Source of the DNA: Leptospira soteropolitanensis
GTDB lineage: Bacteria; Spirochaetota; Leptospiria; Leptospirales; Leptospiraceae
Assembly: GCF_026151655.1 (NCBI RefSeq)
Contig: NZ_JAMQPN010000002.1
Span: 372,001-436,000 of the forward strand
DNA: 64,000 bases
Direction: 5' to 3'
The position numbers were made by a program, and so were the translations under genes. Numbering within the stretch: the stretch's first letter is position 1; every line of letters begins with the position of its first letter. A model generated the notes under the pieces. That model saw nothing but the letters and a program-made list of their open reading frames with translations, was not told where the DNA came from and ran no database searches. This document shows positions 38,486 to 47,226 of the stretch, one piece after another.

Positions 38486-38790
38486 ACATGTAACCTTATG
38501 AAGATAGTATAAAATCTTCCTTCTGGGAACGATAACAAAGCTTGGATTATTAAAAGTAAATTCATTTTTATGATGAAGAATCACTCAAAAGTAATTTATT
38601 TAAAAATGATTCTTTTTTAGTAAGAATGTTTGTAAAATTTCAATCGCATCACCCATAAAGTTGCGGAAAGAAATTCACCTAACCCTTAAGATACGAGTTG
38701 GACCACCAACTTTGACTCAAGTGTTTGTCTGAAATTGCATACGAAGGATTTCTTTTTGGAAATGGGCTGTTTTGCCTGGCCGTTTTGAAT
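38486..38790. other. 305-bp gene-free stretch
   Basis: This lies between the start of the histone-like gene and the end of a tetR gene, both on the - strand. I see two small hairpins: ATTCTT/AAGAAT near 38610-38630, and a perfect 6-bp stem AGTTGG/CCAACT with a 4-base loop at 38696-38711, 80 bp after the tetR stop. The second could mark the 3' end of the tetR transcript. The promoter of the histone-like gene should lie here but I could not identify it confidently. Confidence 0.5.
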
Positions 38791-39426
38791 TTACTTCCGG
38801 TCTTTTAGATATTCAGGTAAGTAAGATCGTAAATAGGCGACTGCGGCCCTGCCAGCTTCCCTCACCATTTCTTCTGTAATCTCACCTCCTTCACGAAAGG
38901 AAAATCGAAAGACGGAATCGATGATCGAAACAGCAATCCCAACCTTTCGCGCTGCCTCCGGCCAATCAGGAAGAACAAATCGTTCTGCCACTTGAGACAA
39001 AGCGAGGGTAGCGATTTTCTCATCCAAAGCCTTTCCAATGTACATGGTTTCTTCATTGCGAACTCCATAAACAACTCGAACCAAAGCAGGGTCTTCTCGG
39101 ACCACTGCCGCAGCTTCTTTTGCCAGACAATGCACATATTCCTGCCAAGAGCCAAAGACTGTAGTATCCACTTTGGTAAGCCGTTCTTGGACAAGTTCCG
39201 AATGTACCAAACGGAGTCCAAGATAGAGTGCTCCCAAATTAGGAAAAAAATGATACGCAGATGCGCGTGGAATCCCTGCCCTCTCGCAAACCTTTGCATA
39301 GGTAATGGACTCCGGTGATTCAGTTCGCAAAAGCTCTCGCAAAGCTTGGACAAGGATCGCAGGCCGTCCCAGGTCATCCGTCTTCTCCACGTGAGTTTTT
39401 GCTTGTTTTCGCATTCCTACCGACAA
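38791..39426 (-). CDS. TetR-family transcriptional regulator
   Basis: This is a 211-residue protein. The N-terminal helix-turn-helix (AILVQALRELLRTESPES, TYAKVCERAGIPRASAYHFFPNLG) is typical. The C-terminal domain binds an unknown ligand. It is divergent from two class II aldolase-like genes, and three copies of a CGACAnATG-type motif (39421, 39483, 39514) lie in the gap; one covers its own start. The given start is TTG; the ATG at 39414 is the alternative, with AGGA directly against it. Autoregulation and control of the aldolase-like pair are inferred from position. Confidence 0.87.
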   Translation of the reverse strand: MSVGMRKQAKTHVEKTDDLGRPAILVQALRELLRTESPESITYAKVCERAGIPRASAYHFFPNLGALYLGLRLVHSELVQERLTKVDTTVFGSWQEYVHCLAKEAAAVVREDPALVRVVYGVRNEETMYIGKALDEKIATLALSQVAERFVLPDWPEAARKVGIAVSIIDSVFRFSFREGGEITEEMVREAGRAAVAYLRSYLPEYLKDRK

Positions 39427-39525
39427 ATGCCGAGTTTTTATCCAATTTCAAGTTAAAATTGTTCAAATATTGAAAAAAGATTCGACATATGCCCTAATTG
39501 CAAAAATTATAATCGACAGATGTCG
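39421..39525. promoter_or_regulatory. three repeated CGACAnATG operator-like sites
   Basis: CGACAAATGCCG (39421-39432), CGACATATGCCC (39483-39494) and CGACAGATGTCG (39514-39525) share one consensus. The third is a near-perfect palindrome (CGACA/TGTCG, extending to AATCGACA...TGTCGGTT). They lie between the divergent tetR and aldolase-like starts. The first overlaps the tetR start and the third lies 35 bp before the aldolase ATG. This fits binding of the adjacent regulator. Confidence 0.6.
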
Positions 39526-39560
39526 GTTAATCACTTTACCCGAGACAGGAGACCCAAGCG

Positions 39561-40205
39561 ATGAAAGATTCAAAAATAGAAACCGTAAGAAAGGCGATGC
39601 TTTCCGCTTGTATCAAGTTAGCTGATCTTGGTTTTTTAGCAGGGGTCGGTGGAAACTTAGCAGTTCGGATCAATTCGGATCTGATGGCAGTCACACCTTC
39701 GGCAACAGATTATTATACAATGAAACCAGACGACCTTTGTATTTTACAAATCAAAGATCTAAAGATGGTAGATGGAACAAAACAACCTACAACCGAAAGT
39801 GGAATTCATGCTTCTTTTTTTAGTCTGCGATCAGAAATCCAAGTGAGCTTGCACACGCACCAACCTCTTGCCAGTGCTGTTTCTTTACTTGGATTGGATA
39901 TGGACATTGAATCCGTGGAAGGCAGAAAAAATATAGGCAATTATGTACGAATTGTATCCTATGCTCCTTCTGGCACTTCCTTTCTTGTCAAAGCATTTCG
40001 AAATAGAATTATCAAAGAAACCAATGCTTATCTTTTGCGTAATCACGGATTGGTTTGCGGAGCCATGACTTTGGAACAAGCAATCGCAAATGTAAAGTTA
40101 TTAGAAAAAGAAGCTGCTCGTTTTTTAAAAACAAGAATTGAGAAAAATCCAAAATTATCCCACATGCCACGAGAAATGAAAGCACAGTTAATTGAAGCGC
40201 TCTAA
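39561..40205 (+). CDS. class II aldolase/adducin family protein
   Basis: This 214-residue protein has the metal-dependent class II aldolase active site: Glu79 (TTESGIH), the zinc ligands His98 and His100 (SLHTHQPLA), and His162 (RNHGLV). Such enzymes act as fuculose- or ribulose-phosphate aldolases or epimerases, or as methylthioribulose-phosphate dehydratase. Length and the GVGGNLAVRI phosphate-binding segment fit. A purine-rich site (GGAGACC) precedes the ATG. It is the first of two tandem family members and faces a tetR gene. The exact sugar substrate is unknown. Confidence 0.9.
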   Translation: MKDSKIETVRKAMLSACIKLADLGFLAGVGGNLAVRINSDLMAVTPSATDYYTMKPDDLCILQIKDLKMVDGTKQPTTESGIHASFFSLRSEIQVSLHTHQPLASAVSLLGLDMDIESVEGRKNIGNYVRIVSYAPSGTSFLVKAFRNRIIKETNAYLLRNHGLVCGAMTLEQAIANVKLLEKEAARFLKTRIEKNPKLSHMPREMKAQLIEAL

Positions 40206-40237
40206 AATGAATTTGTGAACTCGATCTAAGGAAAAAA

Positions 40238-40969
40238 ATGAAATCGTCTACAACCAAAAAACAAAATCCAAAATTAGAAACACAAACTGATGCAGAAGAA
40301 CTAAATCATTTATGGCACCGCTTAGATACAAAAGGTTTATTACAAACCCATAAAGCCGATCTTTCCTTTCGTCTTCCAGGCAAAGGGAGTTTTCTTCTCA
40401 TCCATAGAGGAGAAGGAAAAAAAACAAAAGTGGAAATAGCGGAATACCCAATTCAAAATCCAACCTCTTCCATAAAAATTCAGTCCAAAGACGAAGAAAC
40501 TCTCAACCAAATTCGGTTCCATGCCAGTTTATATTCATTAAGGTCTGATATCGGTGCTATTGCTTCGTTTCGGCCGGAGTGGAGTTCTTTACTGAAGACA
40601 CTAAACCATCCGCTTCCATTAGTATTTGATGAACAGTGCCGCCAATTAGGAGCACCCGTTTCTCCCATTCCCAAACGAATTGATGGAACCGTCGAACCAA
40701 GCTCCCTTGTCCTTAGTGGTGCCAATGCATTTTTGGATGAAGACGCAGTGGTCATCACGAGTGTCACCCGGGAGAAAGCCATATACAACTGTGAGTTGAT
40801 TGAAAAATGTTCCAAAGCCTATCTTTTGGCGCACTCCACAGGAAGTCCGATCCGAAACATACCTTGGTGGGTACGTTTTATTGCCAAAAGTAGACTACTT
40901 AAAGATGAAAAAAAAGCTAGTGCGGCTTATGCCCGTGGTGAAAGGCCAACTGGGTTTAAGGCTTACTAA
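40238..40969 (+). CDS. degenerate class II aldolase-like protein
   Basis: The 243-residue protein aligns with the gene before it through FHASLYSLRSDIGAIASFRPEW, against IHASFFSLRSEIQVSLHTHQPL in the neighbour. However, His98 and His100 of the neighbour become Ser110 and Arg112, the RNHG histidine is replaced (LSGA), and the catalytic Glu is Gln91. All active-site residues therefore appear lost, although the frame is intact. It starts 32 bp after its neighbour and is probably co-transcribed. It may be a non-catalytic partner or have a new role. The reading is from hand alignment only. Confidence 0.8.
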   Translation: MKSSTTKKQNPKLETQTDAEELNHLWHRLDTKGLLQTHKADLSFRLPGKGSFLLIHRGEGKKTKVEIAEYPIQNPTSSIKIQSKDEETLNQIRFHASLYSLRSDIGAIASFRPEWSSLLKTLNHPLPLVFDEQCRQLGAPVSPIPKRIDGTVEPSSLVLSGANAFLDEDAVVITSVTREKAIYNCELIEKCSKAYLLAHSTGSPIRNIPWWVRFIAKSRLLKDEKKASAAYARGERPTGFKAY

Positions 40970-40989
40970 CACAATTTTAATGCAAAAAT

Positions 40990-41481
40990 TTAAGAACGAA
41001 TCCCTAAGTAAATATCAAACTGGGAGTGGTTGGGGTTTTTTGCATTGGCACCGTAAATTTCCAAGTCAGTTTTGTAAGATCGATTTTTGCGGTATTTTTC
41101 TTCCGACCATATCTTTTTCCAAGTAGCAATTCCAATTTCTGAAATTGGGCCCCATTCCGTGGGAACTTGGAGATAGTCAGATGCAGAAACACTGATTGCC
41201 GTTAAATGAGGAGGAAGGGATTGGGCAGTACCGACCTTCGTTCCAATTAAGATGGTATATTCTCCGTTTTCGTCCGTTTCAAATTCTGTATAAGCCACAA
41301 CAATTTCGGAAGGAACCAAAGCATTGGGAATTTGGGAAAGTATCCCCTCTTCCCAAAACTTTTGCCAAAGAGCGGCAATTTTTCCCTTTCCAGCCATTTC
41401 TTTGGCATTGGAAGTTCGTGCTATGATCCCGACAAGGACCATTGATTCTAAATGTATTTTGTTCAGTAAAGTATGTTCCAT
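40990..41481 (-). CDS. GyrI-like effector-binding domain protein
   Basis: This 163-residue protein resembles the stand-alone effector-binding domain of AraC-type regulators (GyrI/SbmC-like). Features include the early strand MVLVGIIART, a helix with LWQKFWEEG, the strand PSEIVVAYTEF, TILIGTKV, and a late YLQVPTEWGP. Such proteins bind small molecules or toxins. It has no DNA-binding domain. It lies 132 bp from an AraC regulator whose C-terminal part shares the same layout (PKFWGEFMG, VIIGAQV), suggesting a related ligand. No specific function can be given. Confidence 0.82.
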   Translation of the reverse strand: MEHTLLNKIHLESMVLVGIIARTSNAKEMAGKGKIAALWQKFWEEGILSQIPNALVPSEIVVAYTEFETDENGEYTILIGTKVGTAQSLPPHLTAISVSASDYLQVPTEWGPISEIGIATWKKIWSEEKYRKNRSYKTDLEIYGANAKNPNHSQFDIYLGIRS

Positions 41482-41613
41482 AAATAGATCCTAACGCAAA
41501 TCGCATTTGGGCTCTTGACTATTTGTGCTTTTTTTATTGTAGGAGAAAGAAGATAAATCGAAACGATACCTAGTTTCTGCAGAAATTCCTAAATGAGAAT
41601 CGATTCAAGAAAC

Positions 41614-42474
41614 CTACTGAATCGGAATGTAGATTTCTGATTCTGGATTATCATTTGATTGGAAACGGTCATCAAATAAATCAAAATCATCGCTAAATTC
41701 TCTTTCGTATCCAGTGTTTGGCATCCAAGTTCCATAAATATACTTCCAACCATTTAGGATGTCTTCATTCGTATTTCCAGGAACAGTAAAAACCATATAT
41801 TTTGCGGGCTTCATTCGATGGATTACAAATCCGTCAGGGATTTTCGTATCGGATTTCACTTGTGCGCCAATAATCACATCAAAATTTTCCGCATAATCCC
41901 AATTTGTATAGATTCCCATTAAAGAATGATTGATCCGATTGGGAATGGATTCCATCAAAGCATTCCCCATAAATTCACCCCAAAACTTAGGAATGTCTTT
42001 TTCATTCTGACATTTCTGCATCGTAGTTCTGTGTGGTTTTCCAATCAGAATGAATTCATTTTTGGTAATGACTGTAGTTTTAATCTGCGATCCATCGATA
42101 CGAACTTTATTTCTTAGGGGTTCAATGGCAAGTCTCGGAAAGTTGATATGGTCTGATGACTTGCGAAAATCGGAAGGATTGACTCCGTATTCAGAACGAA
42201 ATGCTCGAAGAAAAGATTCCGGTGTTGCATAATGATATTTTAAAGCAATGTCTATGATTTTTTCTTTTCCCAAAATCAAATCATTTCCGGCTTCTGTTAA
42301 TCTACGTTTTTTTAAATATGTATATACAGAATATCCAGTCACATAGCGGAAAATTCTTTGAAAATACCATCTCGATTGGAAGGCATTCTTCGATACATCC
42401 TCCACTCGAATATTTTCTGTTAAATTTTTTTCCATAAAACGAATGGCAAGTTCTATATGATCATAATAGTCCAT
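41614..42474 (-). CDS. AraC-family regulator with GyrI-like effector-binding domain
   Basis: This 286-residue protein carries two N-terminal helix-turn-helix units typical of AraC: NIRVEDVSKNAFQSRWYFQRIF, and later IDIALKYHYATPESFLRAFRSEYGVNPSDFR. The C-terminal ~160 residues form an effector-binding domain like that of Rob or BmrR-type proteins (GIYTNWDYAENFDVIIGAQV). The DNA-binding part is at the N-terminus, unlike AraC itself but as in Rob and similar regulators. It lies next to a stand-alone GyrI-like protein; the two may respond to similar compounds. Confidence 0.9.
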   Translation of the reverse strand: MDYYDHIELAIRFMEKNLTENIRVEDVSKNAFQSRWYFQRIFRYVTGYSVYTYLKKRRLTEAGNDLILGKEKIIDIALKYHYATPESFLRAFRSEYGVNPSDFRKSSDHINFPRLAIEPLRNKVRIDGSQIKTTVITKNEFILIGKPHRTTMQKCQNEKDIPKFWGEFMGNALMESIPNRINHSLMGIYTNWDYAENFDVIIGAQVKSDTKIPDGFVIHRMKPAKYMVFTVPGNTNEDILNGWKYIYGTWMPNTGYEREFSDDFDLFDDRFQSNDNPESEIYIPIQ

Positions 42475-42517
42475 AAGATTAACTCAATTTGAAGAAGACC
42501 TAAAATTTGTGAATTGA

Positions 42518-43510
42518 TTATATTTTCTCCGGCCATTGGTTTTTGATTTCAAGAATTTTAGGCAAAACAGAGATAAACTTTTCGACTAAAACAGGATCAA
42601 AATGAGACCCAGATTCTTTTTTTAAAAAGTCAACGGCATCCGGAACTTCCCAGGCTATTTTATAAGGCCTAACTGTTGTCAAAGCATCAAAAACATCTGC
42701 TATCGCAATGATTCGGCCTTCTAAAGGGATTTCTTCTCCTTTCAATTGGTAAGGATATCCGCTTCCGTCAAATTTTTCATGGTGGGTAATGGCAATGGAT
42801 CTAGCCAATTTCAGTAAACTAGAATGGTGATCCCCGATGATTTCTGCCCCGATCTCGGGATGGCGTTTCATAATTTCCCATTCTTCAGGAGTTAATTTTC
42901 CCGGTTTTTGAATGATAAAATCCGGAATACCAATTTTCCCCACATCGTGCATCGGAGCTGCATTGAGAATTTCTTCTGCTTGTTCAGAATTGTAACCAAT
43001 AGCAAGTGCTAAAGTTTGCGAATAATGGCTCATACGAATCACATGCATTCCTGTTTCATTATCTTTGTATTCGGATGCCATTCCTAATCTTTGTACAATT
43101 TGTAATCTGGTAGCTTTGACTTCATTTACATTCACTAAAGATAAATGATTCCTAACTCTTGCTTTCACAATCGGAGGACTTACCGGTTTTATAATATAAT
43201 CGACAGCTCCTAACTGAAAACCCATTTCCTCGTCACCAATGTCGGTTAAAGCTGTTACAAAAATCACAGGAATGTATTTTGTTTTTTCGTTTGATTTAAG
43301 AATCTTACAAACCTCATGCCCAGTCATCTTCGGCATCATGACATCAAGTAAAATTAAATCAGGCAATTGTGTGATAGCGAGTTCAATTCCTTTCTCTCCA
43401 TCTTTAGCAAAAAATAAAGAAAAATCTTTTTGCAATATATCGTTTAAAATCTGTAAGTTGGCCGGCTCATCATCAACTACCAATATTTTTGGTTTAGCGT
43501 TCATTTCCAT
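42518..43510 (-). CDS. HD-GYP response regulator (probable cyclic-di-GMP phosphodiesterase)
   Basis: The ATG at 43510 has a GGAG site 6 bases before it, inside the end of the upstream kinase gene; the upstream TTG at 43522 has none. This gives 330 residues. The receiver domain has the phosphorylation Asp56 (LILLDVMMPKMTG). The HD-GYP domain has the metal-binding HDVGKIGIPD, then RHPEIGAEII, ITHHEKFDGSGYP and ADVFDAL. It probably hydrolyses cyclic-di-GMP when phosphorylated. It overlaps the hybrid kinase gene, so the kinase is its likely partner. Confidence 0.93.
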   Translation of the reverse strand: MEMNAKPKILVVDDEPANLQILNDILQKDFSLFFAKDGEKGIELAITQLPDLILLDVMMPKMTGHEVCKILKSNEKTKYIPVIFVTALTDIGDEEMGFQLGAVDYIIKPVSPPIVKARVRNHLSLVNVNEVKATRLQIVQRLGMASEYKDNETGMHVIRMSHYSQTLALAIGYNSEQAEEILNAAPMHDVGKIGIPDFIIQKPGKLTPEEWEIMKRHPEIGAEIIGDHHSSLLKLARSIAITHHEKFDGSGYPYQLKGEEIPLEGRIIAIADVFDALTTVRPYKIAWEVPDAVDFLKKESGSHFDPVLVEKFISVLPKILEIKNQWPEKI

Positions 43511-46500
43511 ATAATTCTCCAAAGATCTTAAATTCCAAATTGTTTAACTTCTTTACCGTTGTGTCGAAATCAAACTGACTAATGGAAGATTCAATATCTA
43601 TAATAAGTTGATTTAATTCTGTATTATGAAGTAACTCATGGAGCATTCTCCACTCGTCTTGAAGGTAGGATCCTTTGGAAAAGGATTTTTTTAATGTATT
43701 TATCCCGTTTCGGATCTGATCTAAATTCTCGTTTGGTATTTTGTTATGATTTTCTTCTATTTGATTATCCTTCGCTTGCTGTAGAGAAAACTGAGATTGA
43801 AATTGAAGGTAAACTTCTGAAAAAATCTCCTTTAAACTTTCTAAATCTTCATTGGTAAGTTCAGAAGAATGCAGTTTTTTCTCTAAGCGAATGGTTTCAT
43901 TGGAAAGTGGGACAATTCCAAGATTAGAGGAGACTCCCTTCAATCTATGCAAAAAAGTTTGCCTGCCTGCGTGGTCCAGGGAAGGTTGCATCCAAGTTTC
44001 TACATCGTCTTGGAAATCCAAAAAGAATCCATTTAACATTGTTTTGTATTTTTTAATTGATCCAAATAATTGAATTCCCCTATCCAATCGAAATACCTCG
44101 TCATTTAACGTTTGATTCGTTCGAGTGAGCGAATTTGGCAAAGGAAGGACATTAATGACTTTTCTAATTTCTAAAAATAAATCCTGAATATCTATCGGTT
44201 TGGATACAAAACCATCCATACCGGCATCCTTTGCCGAAATACGATCTTCTTCAAAAACGCTAGCTGATAAAGCGAGGATCGGTATACGTATCGATTTATT
44301 CTTTTCAAACAACCGAATCTGACGAGTTGCTTCCAAACCGTCCATCTCCGGCATCTGAATGTCCATTAAAACCAAATCAAAAGATTTTGATTTAAAAAAT
44401 TCCAATGCTTCTCGTCCATTGTTAGCAATTTCTACTTCATGACCATTGGCTGTCATAAGAAGTTGAATTAATTCAACATTTTGTTTCACATCATCAACAA
44501 TAAGGATTTTTAAATTAGGTAATTCAAATTGAATCGTTTCATTTATTTCTAAAACAGGGTTCCCTTTCTCCAAAGGTAAAGATACAAAGAAATGAGTACC
44601 AACTCCAAACTCACTTTTAACCCAAATTTTACCTTTCATTAACTCTACTAATTGTTTTGAAATTGTTGTCCCAAGACCAGTTCCGCCAAATTTTCGGCTC
44701 ATCGATACATCAGCTTGTGTAAATGGATCAAATATTTTTTCTAATATATCTGATGCGATACCAATACCACTATCTTCAATATGAAATAAAACCTCACCTT
44801 CCTTAAGGGAGACATTGAGCTGAATGAATCCGTCTTTAGTAAACTTTATAGCATTACCAATCAAATTAGTTAAAATTTGCCTAATACGAAGACTATCTCC
44901 CCTATAATAATCATGAATACCTTCTGAGATTTTGAATTGGAAACGTAAACCTTTCCGCTTTGCTTCAATACTCATCGCAGAACAAACTTGATCAACAAGA
45001 GATACAAGTGAAAAGTCATATATCTCTAGTTCCACTGCTCCTTTGTCTAACTTTGCAGAATTTAAAACATCATTCAGTAAACGTAACAAGGATTTTGCTG
45101 AGTTTTTTACAGTCTCGAGTTGTTTTTTTTGATTACCAACTAAATCACCAGCGAGAAGAATTTCCGTGAAACCAAGAATCGCATTCATAGGAGTTCTGAT
45201 TTCATGACTCATGTTAGCCAAAAAAGTTGTTTTGGTAATCGCAGCCATTTCCGCTTTTTCTTTCGATTCTATCAAGGCTTCTTCGATCATTCTTCGATCT
45301 GTATTATCTAAGATCACACCATCTAAAAATTTAACTTTTTTGCTCTCATCTAAAACAAGTCCGCCGTATTCAAGGACCCAGCGGACATCACCTGTCTTTT
45401 GGACAATCCGATAGTTTAAAACAAACGTATCGGAAGTATCGATCGCATTTTGAATGATATTGGAAACATGAATACGATCTTCGGGATGGATAATATCATT
45501 AAACGTACGTTTCCGATTTGGTAAAAGAAAATCACTCGCAGGGTAACCGGTTAAATTAAAAATTGAGTCACTTATAAAAACAGACGTCCAATGTTCATCC
45601 ACCAAACAGCGATATACAATCCCTGGAATATTTTGTATAAAAGATTTTAATTGTTCTTCATTTTCCTTCAGCGCATTTTCAATGACGACCCTTTCTGAAA
45701 TATCGCTAATTAAACCCACAAATATATCATCTTGCGGAAGTTTGGTATGCCCAATTGCCAAACGAATCGGAAAAGTTGTGCCATCTTTTCGAATAGCAAT
45801 CGTTTCCCGACCAATACCAATTATTTTTGCTTCCCCAGTCCGTAGATAATTGGAAAGATAATGATCATGGTCTCTCTGGAAGGGATCTGGCATGAGTATC
45901 TTTACATTTTGGCCAATGACTTCCTTGGCCTTCCAACCAAACATCTTTTCTGCAGTAATATTGAACTCTTGAATGATTCCCTTAGTATTAATCAAAACTA
46001 TGGCATCGGCGGCCGTTTCAATAATCGCTCGTAACCTGGATTCACTTTTTAAAAGATTTTGAAAAAGATCTTTATAACTAATAAAGGCAATCGTAACAAC
46101 AGCAGATCCAATCACAAAAAAACTACCAAAACTCACAAGGGCGGCTAAAAATAATTGGTCTGAATTTGTTTGATCCAAACTTTGGGTAGGTTCAATGACA
46201 AATCGAGCGGCGGCCATTCCCGTATAATGCATTCCAGAAATCGCACTGCCCATCACAATCCCACTAATCAAAGTTAAATACTTGGTTTTTATTTTTAACT
46301 TTGTTTCCTTTAGACGGAATTGAATCAAAATGGAAAGTATCGCAAGGGAGATCGCCACAACGAGTGAAATCAAAAATAAATACGGATCATATAGTAATTT
46401 TGGCCGCATTTCCATAGCGGCCATTCCCATATAGTGCATAAATCCAATTCCTGCACCAACAAGTATCCCGACAAAGATCAACTCCTTCTTAGTAATACTT

Positions 46501-46856
46501 TTTTTATTTAACGTTCGCAACGCGAAATAAGATGCAAATAGACTGGGAAGGATGGAAAGGATTGTGATTAACTTGTGATAAGTGACTTTTGTGCAGAGCT
46601 CAAAAGACATCATACCGATAAAGTGCATGGACCAAACAGCCCCACCCATTGATAGGCTAGATGTAAATAAAATGGCTAAGCGAGAGAATTTGTTCTCAAC
46701 GTTTGAGAAACGACTGAGCATGTATAATGAAATCCAGGAGGCAAATATAGAAATTAAAATAGAAAGAGAAACCGACCAATAATTATATGTGCCTTCGACA
46801 AAAAGCAATTGGTCAGCATCTAATATAAAAAAATGTTTTAGAGATTCGATCCCCAT
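43494..46856 (-). CDS. MHYT-PAS hybrid histidine kinase with receiver and Hpt domains
   Basis: This is a 1120-residue membrane sensor kinase. Seven predicted helices (~25-260) carry the three MHYT repeats: MHFIGMM (77), MHYMGMAAM (140) and MHYTGMAAAR (209). Two PAS domains follow (~272-390 and ~405-525). The kinase core has His551 (NMSHEIRTPMNAI) and the ATP site GGTGLG. A receiver domain has Asp832 (VLMDIQMPEMDG). The Hpt-like domain has His970 (FLHRLKG). The MHYT region is thought to sense gases such as O2, CO or NO through metal. It forms a multi-step phosphorelay with the overlapping HD-GYP gene. Confidence 0.93.
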   Translation of the reverse strand: MGIESLKHFFILDADQLLFVEGTYNYWSVSLSILISIFASWISLYMLSRFSNVENKFSRLAILFTSSLSMGGAVWSMHFIGMMSFELCTKVTYHKLITILSILPSLFASYFALRTLNKKSITKKELIFVGILVGAGIGFMHYMGMAAMEMRPKLLYDPYLFLISLVVAISLAILSILIQFRLKETKLKIKTKYLTLISGIVMGSAISGMHYTGMAAARFVIEPTQSLDQTNSDQLFLAALVSFGSFFVIGSAVVTIAFISYKDLFQNLLKSESRLRAIIETAADAIVLINTKGIIQEFNITAEKMFGWKAKEVIGQNVKILMPDPFQRDHDHYLSNYLRTGEAKIIGIGRETIAIRKDGTTFPIRLAIGHTKLPQDDIFVGLISDISERVVIENALKENEEQLKSFIQNIPGIVYRCLVDEHWTSVFISDSIFNLTGYPASDFLLPNRKRTFNDIIHPEDRIHVSNIIQNAIDTSDTFVLNYRIVQKTGDVRWVLEYGGLVLDESKKVKFLDGVILDNTDRRMIEEALIESKEKAEMAAITKTTFLANMSHEIRTPMNAILGFTEILLAGDLVGNQKKQLETVKNSAKSLLRLLNDVLNSAKLDKGAVELEIYDFSLVSLVDQVCSAMSIEAKRKGLRFQFKISEGIHDYYRGDSLRIRQILTNLIGNAIKFTKDGFIQLNVSLKEGEVLFHIEDSGIGIASDILEKIFDPFTQADVSMSRKFGGTGLGTTISKQLVELMKGKIWVKSEFGVGTHFFVSLPLEKGNPVLEINETIQFELPNLKILIVDDVKQNVELIQLLMTANGHEVEIANNGREALEFFKSKSFDLVLMDIQMPEMDGLEATRQIRLFEKNKSIRIPILALSASVFEEDRISAKDAGMDGFVSKPIDIQDLFLEIRKVINVLPLPNSLTRTNQTLNDEVFRLDRGIQLFGSIKKYKTMLNGFFLDFQDDVETWMQPSLDHAGRQTFLHRLKGVSSNLGIVPLSNETIRLEKKLHSSELTNEDLESLKEIFSEVYLQFQSQFSLQQAKDNQIEENHNKIPNENLDQIRNGINTLKKSFSKGSYLQDEWRMLHELLHNTELNQLIIDIESSISQFDFDTTVKKLNNLEFKIFGELYGNER

Positions 46857-47226
46857 TTGTCGTTTCCTTATGTAACTAAATCCTATCCTTTATTTCAGGA
46901 TTCTTTGGATACTCGCTAAATTAGATGGATTCTAAAAAAATACTTTTTACCTAAGTACTATTACTAAATAGAAGAGAAATAGGAGATGAAAATTCCGAAT
47001 TATAGCGATTTTCGCTATAGAAGATATACCTGACAGCAGTTCCATATTTAAAGAATAGTATAATATTTTAATAATTCAATTGTATGCTAATTATAACAAA
47101 AGACCGACTAGACTACTTATTACCCAAACAAAAATATAGACCGATTGGATCACTATTGACTTAATTACAACGCATAAAGTTAAGATATTTACTTGCACCT
47201 TTATCTCTAAAACAAAAAGGTTTGGT
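46857..47226. other. 370-bp AT-rich divergent intergenic region
   Basis: It separates the start of the hybrid kinase (-) from the start of an SDR gene (+). It contains a perfect 7-bp hairpin TATAGCG/CGCTATA with a 5-base loop (47001-47019). A possible promoter on the + strand has TTGACT (47156-47161) followed after 19 bases by TAAGAT (47181-47186), close to the SDR start. No gene could be supported here. Confidence 0.5.
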
